Source of the DNA: Acidobacteriaceae bacterium
GTDB lineage: Bacteria > Acidobacteriota > Terriglobia > Terriglobales > Acidobacteriaceae
Assembly: GCA_003134995.1 (NCBI GenBank)
Contig: PLDC01000025.1
Coordinates: forward strand, 244,882 to 308,881
Direction of reading: 5' to 3'
DNA: 64,000 nucleotides
Made by a program: the position numbers and the translations under genes. Below are positions 9,703-18,355 of the stretch, in pieces (the first letter of the stretch is position 1; each line of letters opens with the position of its first letter). Below the pieces are notes generated by a model. It was not told the origin of the DNA, searched no databases, and worked only from the letters and a program-made list of their open reading frames with translations.

Positions 9703-10199
9703 TGGAGCACCACCTCACATCGCAGCGCTGGGTTAAAGTCCAGTTGATCTCCCAGCCGGTGATCGGGTTCTAAACTGGAAGCAGATATTGGTCAAACGGG
9801 TTCACGAGGTGTTTTTCGCGTATCTAACAGGTCACGTGATGAGTGCTAAGTAACCGTTTGCAGCGCAATCATTTAGCGCGCTTTATCAAAGATCCCCGAT
9901 GGCACGGTGGTTGGGTGGCGCCGATCTACGAGGGGGAACTCATGCATCCGCTGCCTGCTGCTCGTAACAGCTTTGAAGTGTGCTGGTTACGCCAAACAAC
10001 CGCACGTACAACTGGAAAGGATTCGAGTGTGGCTGATTGGGTCACCACCCGTAGCGATCTCAGTTGAAAAGTCACACCGATGAGAGGGCGATTCACAACT
10101 GGCCGCCGGGTTTGCCAATTCGCCCTAGAAACATGATGGGATTTCGCGCCCATTTGACGAATTCCGGACACTACGGTAAACAGCGGGATGAGGTGCGAC
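9703..10199. other. intergenic region
   Basis: No gene supported. Short open frames here lack ribosome binding sites and family features. It probably holds divergent promoters for the excisionase and the GNAT-like gene, but no clear -35/-10 pair was found. Confidence 0.3.
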
Positions 10200-10895
10200 A
10201 TGAAGATCGAAAAAGCAACCGCCGGTTCGGAGACGACTGAGGCTAAGAGAAACATCGTTGCGAGCATCGAGTTCGCAGTCCGGGCCTCGTTGCACGAAGA
10301 ATACGTTGACGCAGACTTCGTCCATTCCATTTTCGGGAAGATTACTGCAAAGTCTGGGGATCGGGGAGACGAAGAGGACGCTGGTTACGTAAAAGCGTCG
10401 TTGGTGCAATTCGGTGAAGCCATGGATCATGGCATTAGCACTGAGAGGCTGGGAGATGGCATCGAAGGGGGTATTGCCGAATACTGGGAGCTCCTGTTCG
10501 ACTTGAATACCGGTTGCTGGAAAGAAGAAGTGCAAGATGAATATGAGGCCTCCGGATGCGATCTGTTAATCATCGATTGCATGGAGATCAGTCCGAGATT
10601 TCGAGGAACGGGAGTCGGCCCAATTGCCGTCGGTAGGATTATCGACATCTTCGGTCCAGTTTGCGGATTGATAGCGTGCAAACCTTGGCCGCTGCAATTT
10701 ACTCCTGCCTTCGCCCGCGATCGGAAAGCGTTGAACAGACTGAAAGCACCCAACGTTGGAAGAGATGAGGCGATCCACAAGCTGAGGGCGTATTGGTCTC
10801 GCCTTGGCTTCTGGCCGCTCGGTGAAACGGGGATTCATCTGCTTGGTATGGCCCAGAGAGGATCGGGTGAGTCAAGCAAGAGATGTTTCGCTTGA
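10200..10895 (+). CDS. GNAT-like acetyltransferase-fold protein, function unknown
   Basis: A 231-residue cytosolic protein. ATG 10200 is chosen because GAGG precedes it at suitable spacing; an ATG 12 bases earlier is possible. The segment ISPRFRGTGVGPIAVGRI (about residues 135-152) resembles GNAT motif A (R/Q-x-x-G-x-G/A acetyl-CoA loop), and the C-terminus YWSRLGFWPLG resembles the terminal GNAT strand-helix. The first 120 residues are not recognised. It may be a degenerate or divergent GNAT. No operon partner. Confidence 0.5.
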   Translation: MKIEKATAGSETTEAKRNIVASIEFAVRASLHEEYVDADFVHSIFGKITAKSGDRGDEEDAGYVKASLVQFGEAMDHGISTERLGDGIEGGIAEYWELLFDLNTGCWKEEVQDEYEASGCDLLIIDCMEISPRFRGTGVGPIAVGRIIDIFGPVCGLIACKPWPLQFTPAFARDRKALNRLKAPNVGRDEAIHKLRAYWSRLGFWPLGETGIHLLGMAQRGSGESSKRCFA

Positions 10896-11432
10896 CAGTA
10901 CGAGCTTCGCCACAAGTGTTTCGTACGGGACTGCAACTGGCTACAGTTCCGTAACGTCCGGCTCACGGGATCTAGAGATTTACCCGTCTGGCGTCACCAC
11001 GGCCTACATCAACACAACAATAGATTTGAGTTCGGGCAGCACCTACACGGTCATGTCGGCCAACGTCCTTTCCAACGCGAGCGCTTTGCTACTAACCGAC
11101 GATAACTCTACTCCGTCGTCAAACACTGCAGAACTGCGGATCGTCAATGCATCACCTGGCTTAGGAACGGTGGATGTCTATGTTGTATCGCCCGGTACAA
11201 ACCTGAGTTCCGTGTCGCCCACAATTAGCAATTTCGCATTTGAAGGGGTTCGGACTACAAATCGCTCACTGCGGGTACAGCTTATGAGGTTTATTTCACG
11301 TCGCCCGATGAGAAAACCGCGCTTGTCGATAGTGGACCTGTCACTTACAGCAATGGACAGATCCGCACGATGGTGACGTTAAACGGAAATGCCGGCGGTT
11401 ACACGCTGACCACACTCGATGATCTGAACTAG
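10882..11432 (+). pseudogene. DUF4397-domain protein remnant (5' truncated, frameshifted)
   Basis: From about 10882 the frame encodes a DUF4397-like beta-sandwich: GYSSVTSGSRDLEIYPSG, then TAELRIVNASPGLGTVDVYV. Similarity moves to the next frame near 11250, continuing DYKSLTAGTAYEVYFTSPDE and ending LTTLDDLN with TAG at 11430-11432. No start codon or signal peptide precedes it, and it overlaps the 3' end of the GNAT-like gene. The intact family is a secreted lipoprotein common in Acidobacteriota. It looks like a broken remnant caught in the island. Confidence 0.7.
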
Positions 11433-11578
11433 GCAGCTGATCGAACGACCAGTAAAAGCGCACGAGCGTTGAGATCACGCTACCGAAACTCTGAAATTAG
11501 TTAGGATTTCAGCAAACCGAAATGATTGCCGCGGAACTAAAGATACGCTCCAATTGCGCCTGCCGTACTGAACCTGTT

Positions 11579-13621
11579 TCATTCGTAACGCAATGCTTCA
11601 ATTGGATCAAGCGCGGCAGCTTTTCGAGCCGGATAAAAACCGAAGAAAACGCCGACCACAAAGCAAACACCGAAGGCAAGGATTATTGAACCGGAAGAAA
11701 CGATGGCCCTGAAATCGGCCACAACCGCGACCATCTTCGAGGCACCAAAGCCAACCAGAACTCCAATTAAGCCTCCCAGCAGACTGAGAGTTATTGCTTC
11801 GATGAGGAACTGCAACATGATGTCGGTGGTTTGTCCCCCGACCGCGTTGCGGATTCCGACCTCACGCGTCCTTTCGGTAACGCTCACGAGCATAATGTTC
11901 ATGATACCGATTCCCCCCACGAGTAAGGACATACCACCGATAGCGCCGAGCAGGAGTGTGATAACACTTGAAACCGACCTGACCGTATCGGCGATTTCCT
12001 TTTGATTAAGGATGTTGAAGTCATCCTCAGCCCGGTCTCCCAGGCGGTGACGCTGACGGAGCATGCTGGTGATTTCTTGTTGCGCGGCCGCCATTCTATC
12101 CGCGCTTATAATCTGGATGTTCACGGAGCGGAGATATTTGTCACCAGTGATAAGCTTCATGGCCGTTGTGTAAGGGATGACGATGCGATCGTCCTGGTTC
12201 TGGCCCCCCATTCCGGCCCCCTTGCCGGTGAGAACCCCAATAATGGCGAAGGGAATGTTTTTCACCCTTACCGTCTGGCCAATGGGATTCACAGGTCCGA
12301 AGAGTTCGTTGGCCGCCTTCGACCCCATCACTGCTACCTTCGCGGCGCTATGCACTTCACGGTCCGTGAACATCGCACCGGAAGCAATCGCCCAATTACG
12401 GATTGTCAGGTAATCCGGTGATTCACCCGCGATCGTGGTAGACCAGTTGCGGCCGAGGCTGACAGCCTGCGCGGTGGAAACATCCTCCGGACTGACAGCC
12501 TTGACGTCAGGTATTTCGTGGCGGATTGCATCGGTGTCGGCGAGCGTAATCGTACTCGCACTACCGGAACCGGAATTTACTCCAGTGGAGCGGCGGCTGC
12601 CGGCAAACACGGTCAAAAGATTCTGCCCGAGAGCAGCCACCTGAGACTCGATGCGTACTTGGGCTCCGTCGCCTACCGCCACCATGGCTACGACAGAGGC
12701 GACTCCGATAATGATGCCCAAAGCAGTGAGACTGGAACGCAATTTATTGCGGTACAGCGCTCGCAATGCGAGCAATGAAGTCAGTGATAACCGCAGCAAT
12801 AACGTTCGAATGTAATCGAACACCCCGATCGTTGAGTAGGTCATGGGAAGCGACGCGGCCTTTCTTTCCTGCTGGGGGGGCGGTTTTTGATCCCGAAGCG
12901 CAATGCGTCGGCTCTCATTCAAACTGTCGCTTACCACGATCCCGTCTCTCATCACAATGTTGCGCTTGCAGTAGGCGGCTATATCCAACTCATGGGTTAC
13001 CATCACGACCGTAGTGCCTGAGTCGTTGAGTTCCTGAAGGAAACCCATGATCTCAGTGCTAGTGCGAGTATCGAGATTTCCAGTCGGTTCATCAGCCAGG
13101 ATTAGTTCTGGTTCATTCACGAGGGCCCGAGCGATTGCAGTTCGTTGCTGTTGCCCTCCAGACAACTCGCTGGGGTGATGGCGATAACGATCCCCGAGCC
13201 CCACTCTCTCCAGCGCTCGAATAGCGCGCTGACGCTGGACGCGCAAGGGAACGAGTGGATAACTGTAAAACATTGGAAGCTCCACGTTCTCCAAAGCGGA
13301 CGTGCGCGCTAGTAGATTGAAGCTCTGAAAAACAAAGCCGAGTTTCTTATTGCGCAGTCTTGCCAATCCCTTGCGGCTAAGGTTCGCGACAGCGATACCG
13401 TCGAGAAGATAACTCCCACTCGTCGGTCGGTCCAGGCATCCGAGAATATTCATAAGCGTGGATTTCCCTGAACCGCTCGCGCCCATAACCGCTACGAACT
13501 CCCCACGATCAATGTTCAGAGTTATGTTATGGACGGCCACGACTTCCACGGGACCAGTTCTATACGTCTTAGCAACATTGCGGAACTGAATGAAGGGAGA
13601 CGAGGTGGTTTGTGTGATCAT
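11579..13621 (-). CDS. macB: MacB-like ABC transporter, ATPase fused to permease
   Basis: A 680-residue inner-membrane protein. The N-terminal ABC ATPase (about 1-230) has Walker [10 protein letters not shown], signature [15 protein letters not shown] and Walker [13 protein letters not shown]. The C-terminal MacB half has a first membrane segment near residue 290 ([20 protein letters not shown]), a large periplasmic MacB_PCD domain (about 310-540) and three FtsX-type membrane segments ending [18 protein letters not shown]. MacB couples ATP hydrolysis to periplasmic substrate extrusion with an adaptor and a TolC-type duct. It is the last gene of a three-gene operon, with a 4-bp overlap with the adaptor. 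Substrate unknown (macrolide, peptide or lipid are known for the family). Confidence 0.92.
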   Translation of the reverse strand: MITQTTSSPFIQFRNVAKTYRTGPVEVVAVHNITLNIDRGEFVAVMGASGSGKSTLMNILGCLDRPTSGSYLLDGIAVANLSRKGLARLRNKKLGFVFQSFNLLARTSALENVELPMFYSYPLVPLRVQRQRAIRALERVGLGDRYRHHPSELSGGQQQRTAIARALVNEPELILADEPTGNLDTRTSTEIMGFLQELNDSGTTVVMVTHELDIAAYCKRNIVMRDGIVVSDSLNESRRIALRDQKPPPQQERKAASLPMTYSTIGVFDYIRTLLLRLSLTSLLALRALYRNKLRSSLTALGIIIGVASVVAMVAVGDGAQVRIESQVAALGQNLLTVFAGSRRSTGVNSGSGSASTITLADTDAIRHEIPDVKAVSPEDVSTAQAVSLGRNWSTTIAGESPDYLTIRNWAIASGAMFTDREVHSAAKVAVMGSKAANELFGPVNPIGQTVRVKNIPFAIIGVLTGKGAGMGGQNQDDRIVIPYTTAMKLITGDKYLRSVNIQIISADRMAAAQQEITSMLRQRHRLGDRAEDDFNILNQKEIADTVRSVSSVITLLLGAIGGMSLLVGGIGIMNIMLVSVTERTREVGIRNAVGGQTTDIMLQFLIEAITLSLLGGLIGVLVGFGASKMVAVVADFRAIVSSGSIILAFGVCFVVGVFFGFYPARKAAALDPIEALRYE

Positions 13622-14847
13622 TGCGCTTGAGGTGGCGGGCCGCTGAAACCTACGGATTTAGTTCCGGACGAAATTGTCGCAGTAACAAGTTGTGTACCTT
13701 CGGCAACGCCCTCCACTACTTCGGTGTTTATGCCATCGCTGATACCTGTCTTTACGATGACGGGAGTGAGTTTGATGCCACCGCTCGCCAGCGTATACAC
13801 GAGGCGTTGATTATGCTGCAGTTTGCGCGAAGGTACCGGCTCGACAGTCGCAGCCTGCGGTGGCGAGTAACGCAGTGCCGTATTGGGGATTTGCAATGCA
13901 TTGGCACGCTTCGCCACGAGGACGGTAACATCCGCTGTCATCCCGGGAAACAGTTTTTGTTTGGGATTCTTGACACCAATGATCGTCTGGTAGGTCACGA
14001 CATTTTGCATAGTGGTCGGCGACTTGCGAACTTGCTTGACTGTGCCGTGGAAGACTTCGTCCGGATAGGCATCAACGGTAAATTCCACGGGTTGGCCTGT
14101 ATGGACCTGTCCGATATCCGCCTCCGAAACGTCGGCGGTTATGTTCATCTCGGTAATGTCTTGCGCGATGGTGAACAGCACCGGAGTGCTCATGGCGGCA
14201 ATCAGCGTCTGACCAAGATCCACTTTCCGCGAGATAACAATGCCGTCCACAGGGGCGGTGATCTTGCAATAGCCAAGATTGGCCTGCGCGCTTTGGACAG
14301 CAGCCTGCTTGGTTACGACGGTCGCTTCAGCTTGTGCCAGCTGCGCCGTGGCTTGGTCTAACTCCAACTGTGTCGCGGCGTGCTGGGGGGCAAGGATTTT
14401 CGTTCGCTCCAGGGTCTGGCGCTTGAGCGTGACGTCGGCCATCGCGCTGGCAAGTTCGCCTTGGGACTGGCGCAAGGTAGCTTCGTAGACAGTGGGATCG
14501 ATTTCAGCAACCAGTTGGCCTTTTCTAACCGGGGAATTGAAATCTACAAACAAGCCCAAAATCTTGCCGGAAACCTGGCTCCCAACATCGACGCTCACCA
14601 CGGCACTGAGTGAACCACTCGCGGTAACATTTTCCTGAATCGTGCCGCGTGCGACAGGGGACGTCTCATACCGAACGAGACCATCTTTTTGCCCGCAGCC
14701 TATAGACATAAGCAGTGTTAAGGCCGCTGCCACGATGGCCACTGCAGGGATCGGCCGCCGCAGACGCCATACCTCCCAGTTCAATCGGCCTTTTTTGGCT
14801 GGCCCCACAGATGATCCTGCCGTCAGGTTTCTTGTAATCAATTCCAT
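13618..14847 (-). CDS. macA: MacA/HlyD-type periplasmic adaptor protein
   Basis: A 409-residue membrane-fusion protein. GGGGGG lies three to four bases before the ATG. A hydrophobic segment (about 33-51) ends in a lipobox-like MSIGC, so it may be lipid-anchored. The lipoyl/barrel-sandwich halves are VGSQVSGKILGLFVDFNSPV and YCKITAPVDGIVISRKVDLG, separated by an alpha-helical hairpin rich in Gln/Ala. Beta-barrel and membrane-proximal domains follow (FPGMTADVTVLVAKR). It bridges MacB and the outer-membrane factor. It overlaps the upstream outer-membrane-factor gene by 10 bp and macB by 4 bp. Confidence 0.9.
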   Translation of the reverse strand: MELITRNLTAGSSVGPAKKGRLNWEVWRLRRPIPAVAIVAAALTLLMSIGCGQKDGLVRYETSPVARGTIQENVTASGSLSAVVSVDVGSQVSGKILGLFVDFNSPVRKGQLVAEIDPTVYEATLRQSQGELASAMADVTLKRQTLERTKILAPQHAATQLELDQATAQLAQAEATVVTKQAAVQSAQANLGYCKITAPVDGIVISRKVDLGQTLIAAMSTPVLFTIAQDITEMNITADVSEADIGQVHTGQPVEFTVDAYPDEVFHGTVKQVRKSPTTMQNVVTYQTIIGVKNPKQKLFPGMTADVTVLVAKRANALQIPNTALRYSPPQAATVEPVPSRKLQHNQRLVYTLASGGIKLTPVIVKTGISDGINTEVVEGVAEGTQLVTATISSGTKSVGFSGPPPQAQ

Positions 14848-16250
14848 ACACCCCCCAACGCCTGATACAGAGAAATCAGACTTGAGAGTTTGTTGAATTG
14901 AGCCTGGATCAACGCCTGCTGAGCGTTGTATAGGTCTTGTTGCGCGGAAAGGACGCTCAAGTAAGTGTCCGCCCCATAGCGATAACGGATAGAAGCTAAC
15001 TCGTAGCGTCTTTTTTCCGTATCGACTAAGTTTGCTTCTTGATCCGTCTGTTTTGAATAATTGCTGACGCCAATGAGCGCGTCGGCCACTTCACGGAATG
15101 CAACCTGGATAGCTTTTTCATAGTTGGCGACTTCAATGCGTTCGTTAATCTTCGCAGCGTCGAGATTTGCCCGGTTCTGTCCACCATTGAAAATCGGTAG
15201 AGAGATTTGCGGAGCAAAACTCCAAACCTGCGTCCCCGAACCGAACAGTTTCGAGAGCTCCGAACTGGTCGTGCCAATCGAACCCGTGAGGGTGATAGTC
15301 GGGAAGAATGCGGCCCGGGCGGCGCCTATGTTTGCATTTGCAGCCTTCAACGTGTGCTCGGCTTCCAAAATATCCGGTCTCCGCTGCAGCAATTCCGAAG
15401 GCAATCCTGCCCGGACCTCCGGAAGCAGGTGTGGGTCAGTGAACAGCCGCGGCATGGGCAAGTTCGCCGGAATTGGTTCACCAATCAACAGAACGATATA
15501 GTTCTCCGCCTGGGCTTTTTCGCGCTGGTGTGTCAGCACATTGATTTTCGCCGTCTCAACCTGGCCTTCCGCAGTGCGTAAATCGAGTTCGCTGCCTGAT
15601 CCCCCCTCGAACATCGCCTTGTTAACGGTATAAGATTGCTGCACCGCCTGTAGCGTGTCAGTCGACACCCGAAGTGTTTCCTCGGCTTGTCGGAGCGTAA
15701 AGTATTCGATAGCAATGGTTGACACGAGAGAGATTTGCTCGTTGCGCCGGGCCTCCTCGGTGGCGAAGTATTTTTCCAATGCCTGTCGGTTCAAACTGCG
15801 TACGCGGCCCCAGAGATCGACCTCATAAGCTGTGGTGCCCAGGTTGGCGTTCCATTCCCCCGAAGTGAACGTGGACGGCCCGCTTGAACCTAAACTCGCC
15901 TGGGGGAAACCAGCCAACGAAGCTTTTGAACGGGTATAGTCTGCAGCAGCGTTAAGAATCGGAAATGAAGCCGACCGCGTGATGCGATACTGGGCGCGGC
16001 TCTCCTCGACGTTGAGAACGGCCACACGTAGGTCACGGTTGTTTACTAATGCGATTTCGATCAATGTTTTCAGACGTTCATCCGTAAAAAAGTTTTGCCA
16101 ATCACTTTCGGTGAGCGCGGGTTCGGCGTGACTTTCTGTGGTTCCGGGGAACCGTGGCGCAACCGGTATGGGCGCGCGCTCGTATTTCGGAATCATCGTG
16201 CAGCCAAGTGAGGCCAGGGTCAATACCAAAGGGAACACGCCCTTCGCCAT
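14838..16250 (-). CDS. outer-membrane efflux lipoprotein, NodT/TolC family
   Basis: A 470-residue outer-membrane factor, first gene of the efflux operon. I choose ATG 16250, since it puts the lipoprotein signal peptide at the N-terminus (MAKGVFPLVLTLASLGC, lipobox LGC); in-frame ATGs at 16280 and 16334 are possible. Two OEP repeats are present: TLIEIALVNNRDLRVAVLNV with ITRSASFPILNAAADYTRS, and ILEAEHTLKAANANIGAARA with FFPTITLTGSIG. The C-terminus has the usual YSVLSAQQDLYNAQQALIQA-type helix (about 420-445, reading YLSVLSAQQDLYNAQ). It forms the trimeric exit duct for the MacAB pump. Four GTAAA-type words lie upstream at 16396-16433. Confidence 0.9.
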   Translation of the reverse strand: MAKGVFPLVLTLASLGCTMIPKYERAPIPVAPRFPGTTESHAEPALTESDWQNFFTDERLKTLIEIALVNNRDLRVAVLNVEESRAQYRITRSASFPILNAAADYTRSKASLAGFPQASLGSSGPSTFTSGEWNANLGTTAYEVDLWGRVRSLNRQALEKYFATEEARRNEQISLVSTIAIEYFTLRQAEETLRVSTDTLQAVQQSYTVNKAMFEGGSGSELDLRTAEGQVETAKINVLTHQREKAQAENYIVLLIGEPIPANLPMPRLFTDPHLLPEVRAGLPSELLQRRPDILEAEHTLKAANANIGAARAAFFPTITLTGSIGTTSSELSKLFGSGTQVWSFAPQISLPIFNGGQNRANLDAAKINERIEVANYEKAIQVAFREVADALIGVSNYSKQTDQEANLVDTEKRRYELASIRYRYGADTYLSVLSAQQDLYNAQQALIQAQFNKLSSLISLYQALGGVWN

Positions 16251-16395
16251 AAGCCCCGCATATGATCCGCTTATCTGCATGTCCCGCGCATTCACCCCCC
16301 AGCAGGCCCCCGGATACTCAAGACGCCATTCCACAGCATCGCATCCGGCTCCGGATTGCCCATGGTAATTCCACTACAGAAGCGAATCTGCGACT

Positions 16396-16433
16396 GTAAA
16401 GTCTCGGTGACCCTAAAGTAAAAGTCTTGTAAG
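16396..16433 (-). promoter_or_regulatory. CpxR-type box 1, four 11-bp repeats, efflux operon
   Basis: GTAAA (16396), GTGAC (16407), GTAAA (16418) and GTAAG (16429) start exactly 11 bp apart; read on the minus strand they are TTTAC-type words upstream of the efflux operon. Known CpxR sites are GTAAA-N(4-8)-GTAAA. Confidence 0.7.
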
Positions 16434-16530
16434 GTGCAAGCATCAAGGATTCGACCGGAGAGACCGTAGCAGGGACCATTCTGGACACAAGCGTGAATAA
16501 GCGGCGTGTACGTTACGGGCGCCACAAATA

Positions 16531-16557
16531 TTTACACACTCTTTTCGAACTCTTTAC
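16531..16557 (+). promoter_or_regulatory. CpxR-type box 2, receiver gene 16611
   Basis: TTTAC (16531), TTTTC (16542) and TTTAC (16553) lie in exact 11-bp register, ending 53 bases before the GTG start at 16611. The proximal repeat sits where a -35 would be, as in class II activation by PhoB-like regulators. Confidence 0.75.
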
Positions 16558-16610
16558 CCGCGTCCAAGGTGTGTTGATTTTTAATGGTAGCGTTTTATTC
16601 AGGAGGAAGG

Positions 16611-17057
16611 GTGGACTCCGCTTTTGGCCGCGCACGCGACGAAGAGCAGGCAACCGTTCGATGCCTGACACGAATTCGTGCTCTTGTCGCAGACGACTCC
16701 CCAGATTTCCGAACCGTGATCGTAGCGCTTTTGAAGATGGAGGATCGGATCGAAGTGATCGCAAGGGTCAGCGATGGACGAGAGGCTATCGAGGCAGTCG
16801 CCCTTTTCCTGCCTGATCTGATTTTGATGGATGTGGGACTTGCAGAGCTTGACGGCATAACCACCGCATCTATCCTGAGTCACCGGTTTCCTTCGCTGGA
16901 TGTGGTGTTGATGTCCGATAAGCATTCATCGAGACTGCGTGCGACCTGCCAAGCTTCCGGAGCCAAGTACTTCATCCACAAACCAAGATTCAACGAAGAG
17001 TTTCCGCAACTCTTCACTCAATTCAAAAGCCTCCTTCAGAGTCACGAGCCCAAATAA
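16611..17057 (+). CDS. stand-alone response-regulator receiver (CheY-like)
   Basis: A 148-residue protein with one REC domain. The GTG start at 16611 follows AGGAGGAAGG. Conserved features: acidic pair in ALVADDSPDF, phospho-acceptor Asp in LILMDVGL, the Ser/Thr position in VVLMSDKHS and the conserved Lys in YFIHKPRF. There is no output domain, so it works by protein-protein contact or as a phosphate sink. Divergent from the efflux operon; both share a 276-bp control region with GTAAA-type boxes. Two other receiver-only genes (22040, 28815) lie in the island. Confidence 0.85.
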   Translation: MDSAFGRARDEEQATVRCLTRIRALVADDSPDFRTVIVALLKMEDRIEVIARVSDGREAIEAVALFLPDLILMDVGLAELDGITTASILSHRFPSLDVVLMSDKHSSRLRATCQASGAKYFIHKPRFNEEFPQLFTQFKSLLQSHEPK

Positions 17058-17361
17058 TGCGTAAATCCGTTCGCATTGTTTTAGCACGGGTCAAGACACT
17101 TCACCGGAGAGGTGGTCAACGAGGGCGTTGCGCTCTTCACAGAGCGCGCTCAGGAGCGAAGTAACTTGTGCTGGAAGGTCGCCGGGAAAACTCTCCACCC
17201 GCTTTGTTCCCGGCGCCCTTCTGATGTGCGCCGAAATGTCATCGGCTCGAACATGAGTTTCGGACACACTTTAACTCCCAAGATGGCTGGCAAAGCCACG
17301 TTTTACCAGAATCCGGCAGCACAACGCTCAAGAACCAGCCTCCCGTTAGGCCGCTGGCGCT
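17058..17361. other. intergenic region between convergent genes
   Basis: No gene or clear terminator seen. A lone GTAAA occurs at 17061 without 11-bp partners. Open frames here overlap the end of the Spy-like gene and lack ribosome binding sites. Confidence 0.3.
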
Positions 17362-18171
17362 CTACTGTTCATCTAAGACCGCCACCTCCTCCGTTTGTCG
17401 AAGATGTTCCAGTTTCTTACGCTGTTCTCCGTTGAGGAGTGCATATATTCTCGCCTGCATTCGTGAATTTGCAACAATCAGCCTGGAAAGAATGGTGGCT
17501 TGCGATGCGGCTAAAACCCGAACTTCTTTGCTATCGGTGTATCCCTGCTGATTGGCTCGGAACAGTTTCTCGCCAGTCGCTTTTAAATCAGCCATCATGG
17601 GATCGATATTCTGTCGTTCTCCGGACATAACATCTTGAATCGCGGATGCTTGGGATAAGGTTAGTTGTAGATAGCGAATGAGACTGGGGGCAAGCTGCAG
17701 TGACGAAAAAGGCAGCTCCAGGACCGCAGACACGCCCTCTTGAGTTGGCCGCGATTCTCTTTGTGCGGTCTGCTCCGCGCGATCGATCTCGCGCTCCAGG
17801 TTTGCGCGCAAGGCGACCAGCAACTGAAATTGCATCATCGCCACTTGAAAGCGCTCTTTGCTGATTTCCTCCGCTTGCTGCCCGCTCATCTGATTCTCAT
17901 CCGCTGCGTGGGAAATCGAAGCAAGTTCGTTTGCAAATCGGCCTGAAACAACCTGCATCTCGCCCTCGTAGCCTTCTATGAGATCCTTCGGACCACGCGG
18001 CATGATCGAACTTACAGCAAGAATAGTTGTGGGCAATTGATTCGCGCCCGGCATAATGTTTACCTGTGGCGGCTGGACATCGCCGTCCATCGTCTTGTCT
18101 TTAGCCAGCGATGAACCGGGGACTGCAGCAATTGAGAGCAGAAGAACAACAAAAGTAACTGTGGTTGTCAT
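17362..18171 (-). CDS. Spy/CpxP-like LTxxQ-type periplasmic protein
   Basis: A 269-residue exported protein. ATG 18171 is chosen because GAGGAG lies six bases upstream, inside a longer frame that begins at 18189. A signal peptide (about 1-23, TFVVLLLSIAAVPGSSLAK) is followed by a mostly helical protein with heptad-like Glu/Gln/Arg stretches. LTLSQASAIQDVM near residue 175 and LLNGEQRKKLEHLRQ near 250 match the paired LTxxQ-type motifs of the Spy/CpxP family. CpxP is a periplasmic inhibitor of the CpxA kinase and Spy a chaperone. A GTAAA-type box lies 46 bases upstream and a CpxA/CpxR-like pair is in the same island, supporting this role. Overall similarity is weak, so the family call is moderate. 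Confidence 0.65.
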   Translation of the reverse strand: MTTTVTFVVLLLSIAAVPGSSLAKDKTMDGDVQPPQVNIMPGANQLPTTILAVSSIMPRGPKDLIEGYEGEMQVVSGRFANELASISHAADENQMSGQQAEEISKERFQVAMMQFQLLVALRANLEREIDRAEQTAQRESRPTQEGVSAVLELPFSSLQLAPSLIRYLQLTLSQASAIQDVMSGERQNIDPMMADLKATGEKLFRANQQGYTDSKEVRVLAASQATILSRLIVANSRMQARIYALLNGEQRKKLEHLRQTEEVAVLDEQ

Positions 18172-18217
18172 GATTAGCTCCTCTTTCATAAAGATGCTGC
18201 TGCCTTTCGATTTGTGC

Positions 18218-18244
18218 GTAAATGCTTCGTTATAGCTAGGTAAA
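18218..18244 (-). promoter_or_regulatory. CpxR-type box 3, Spy/CpxP-like gene
   Basis: GTAAA (18218), GTTAT (18229) and GTAAA (18240) start exactly 11 bp apart on the plus strand, i.e. TTTAC words reading toward the minus-strand gene that starts 46 bases away at 18171. Confidence 0.75.
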
Positions 18245-18355
18245 GTTCTATGGTCTGCCGAACTGGCCCGCGAAAAAGAAGCGCAGACTCTCGCCCAGGT
18301 AGAAATTAATGCCGTCGCGGTAGGCGTACACGCTCTCGCGAATTATCGTGCTGTA

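Noticed and set aside
9843-10067. 74-codon plus-strand frame near the excisionase gene
   Set aside because: TTG start without ribosome site, no recognisable domain.
17112-17435. 107-codon plus-strand frame before the Spy-like gene end
   Set aside because: No ribosome site, overlaps the real gene on the other strand, no domain.
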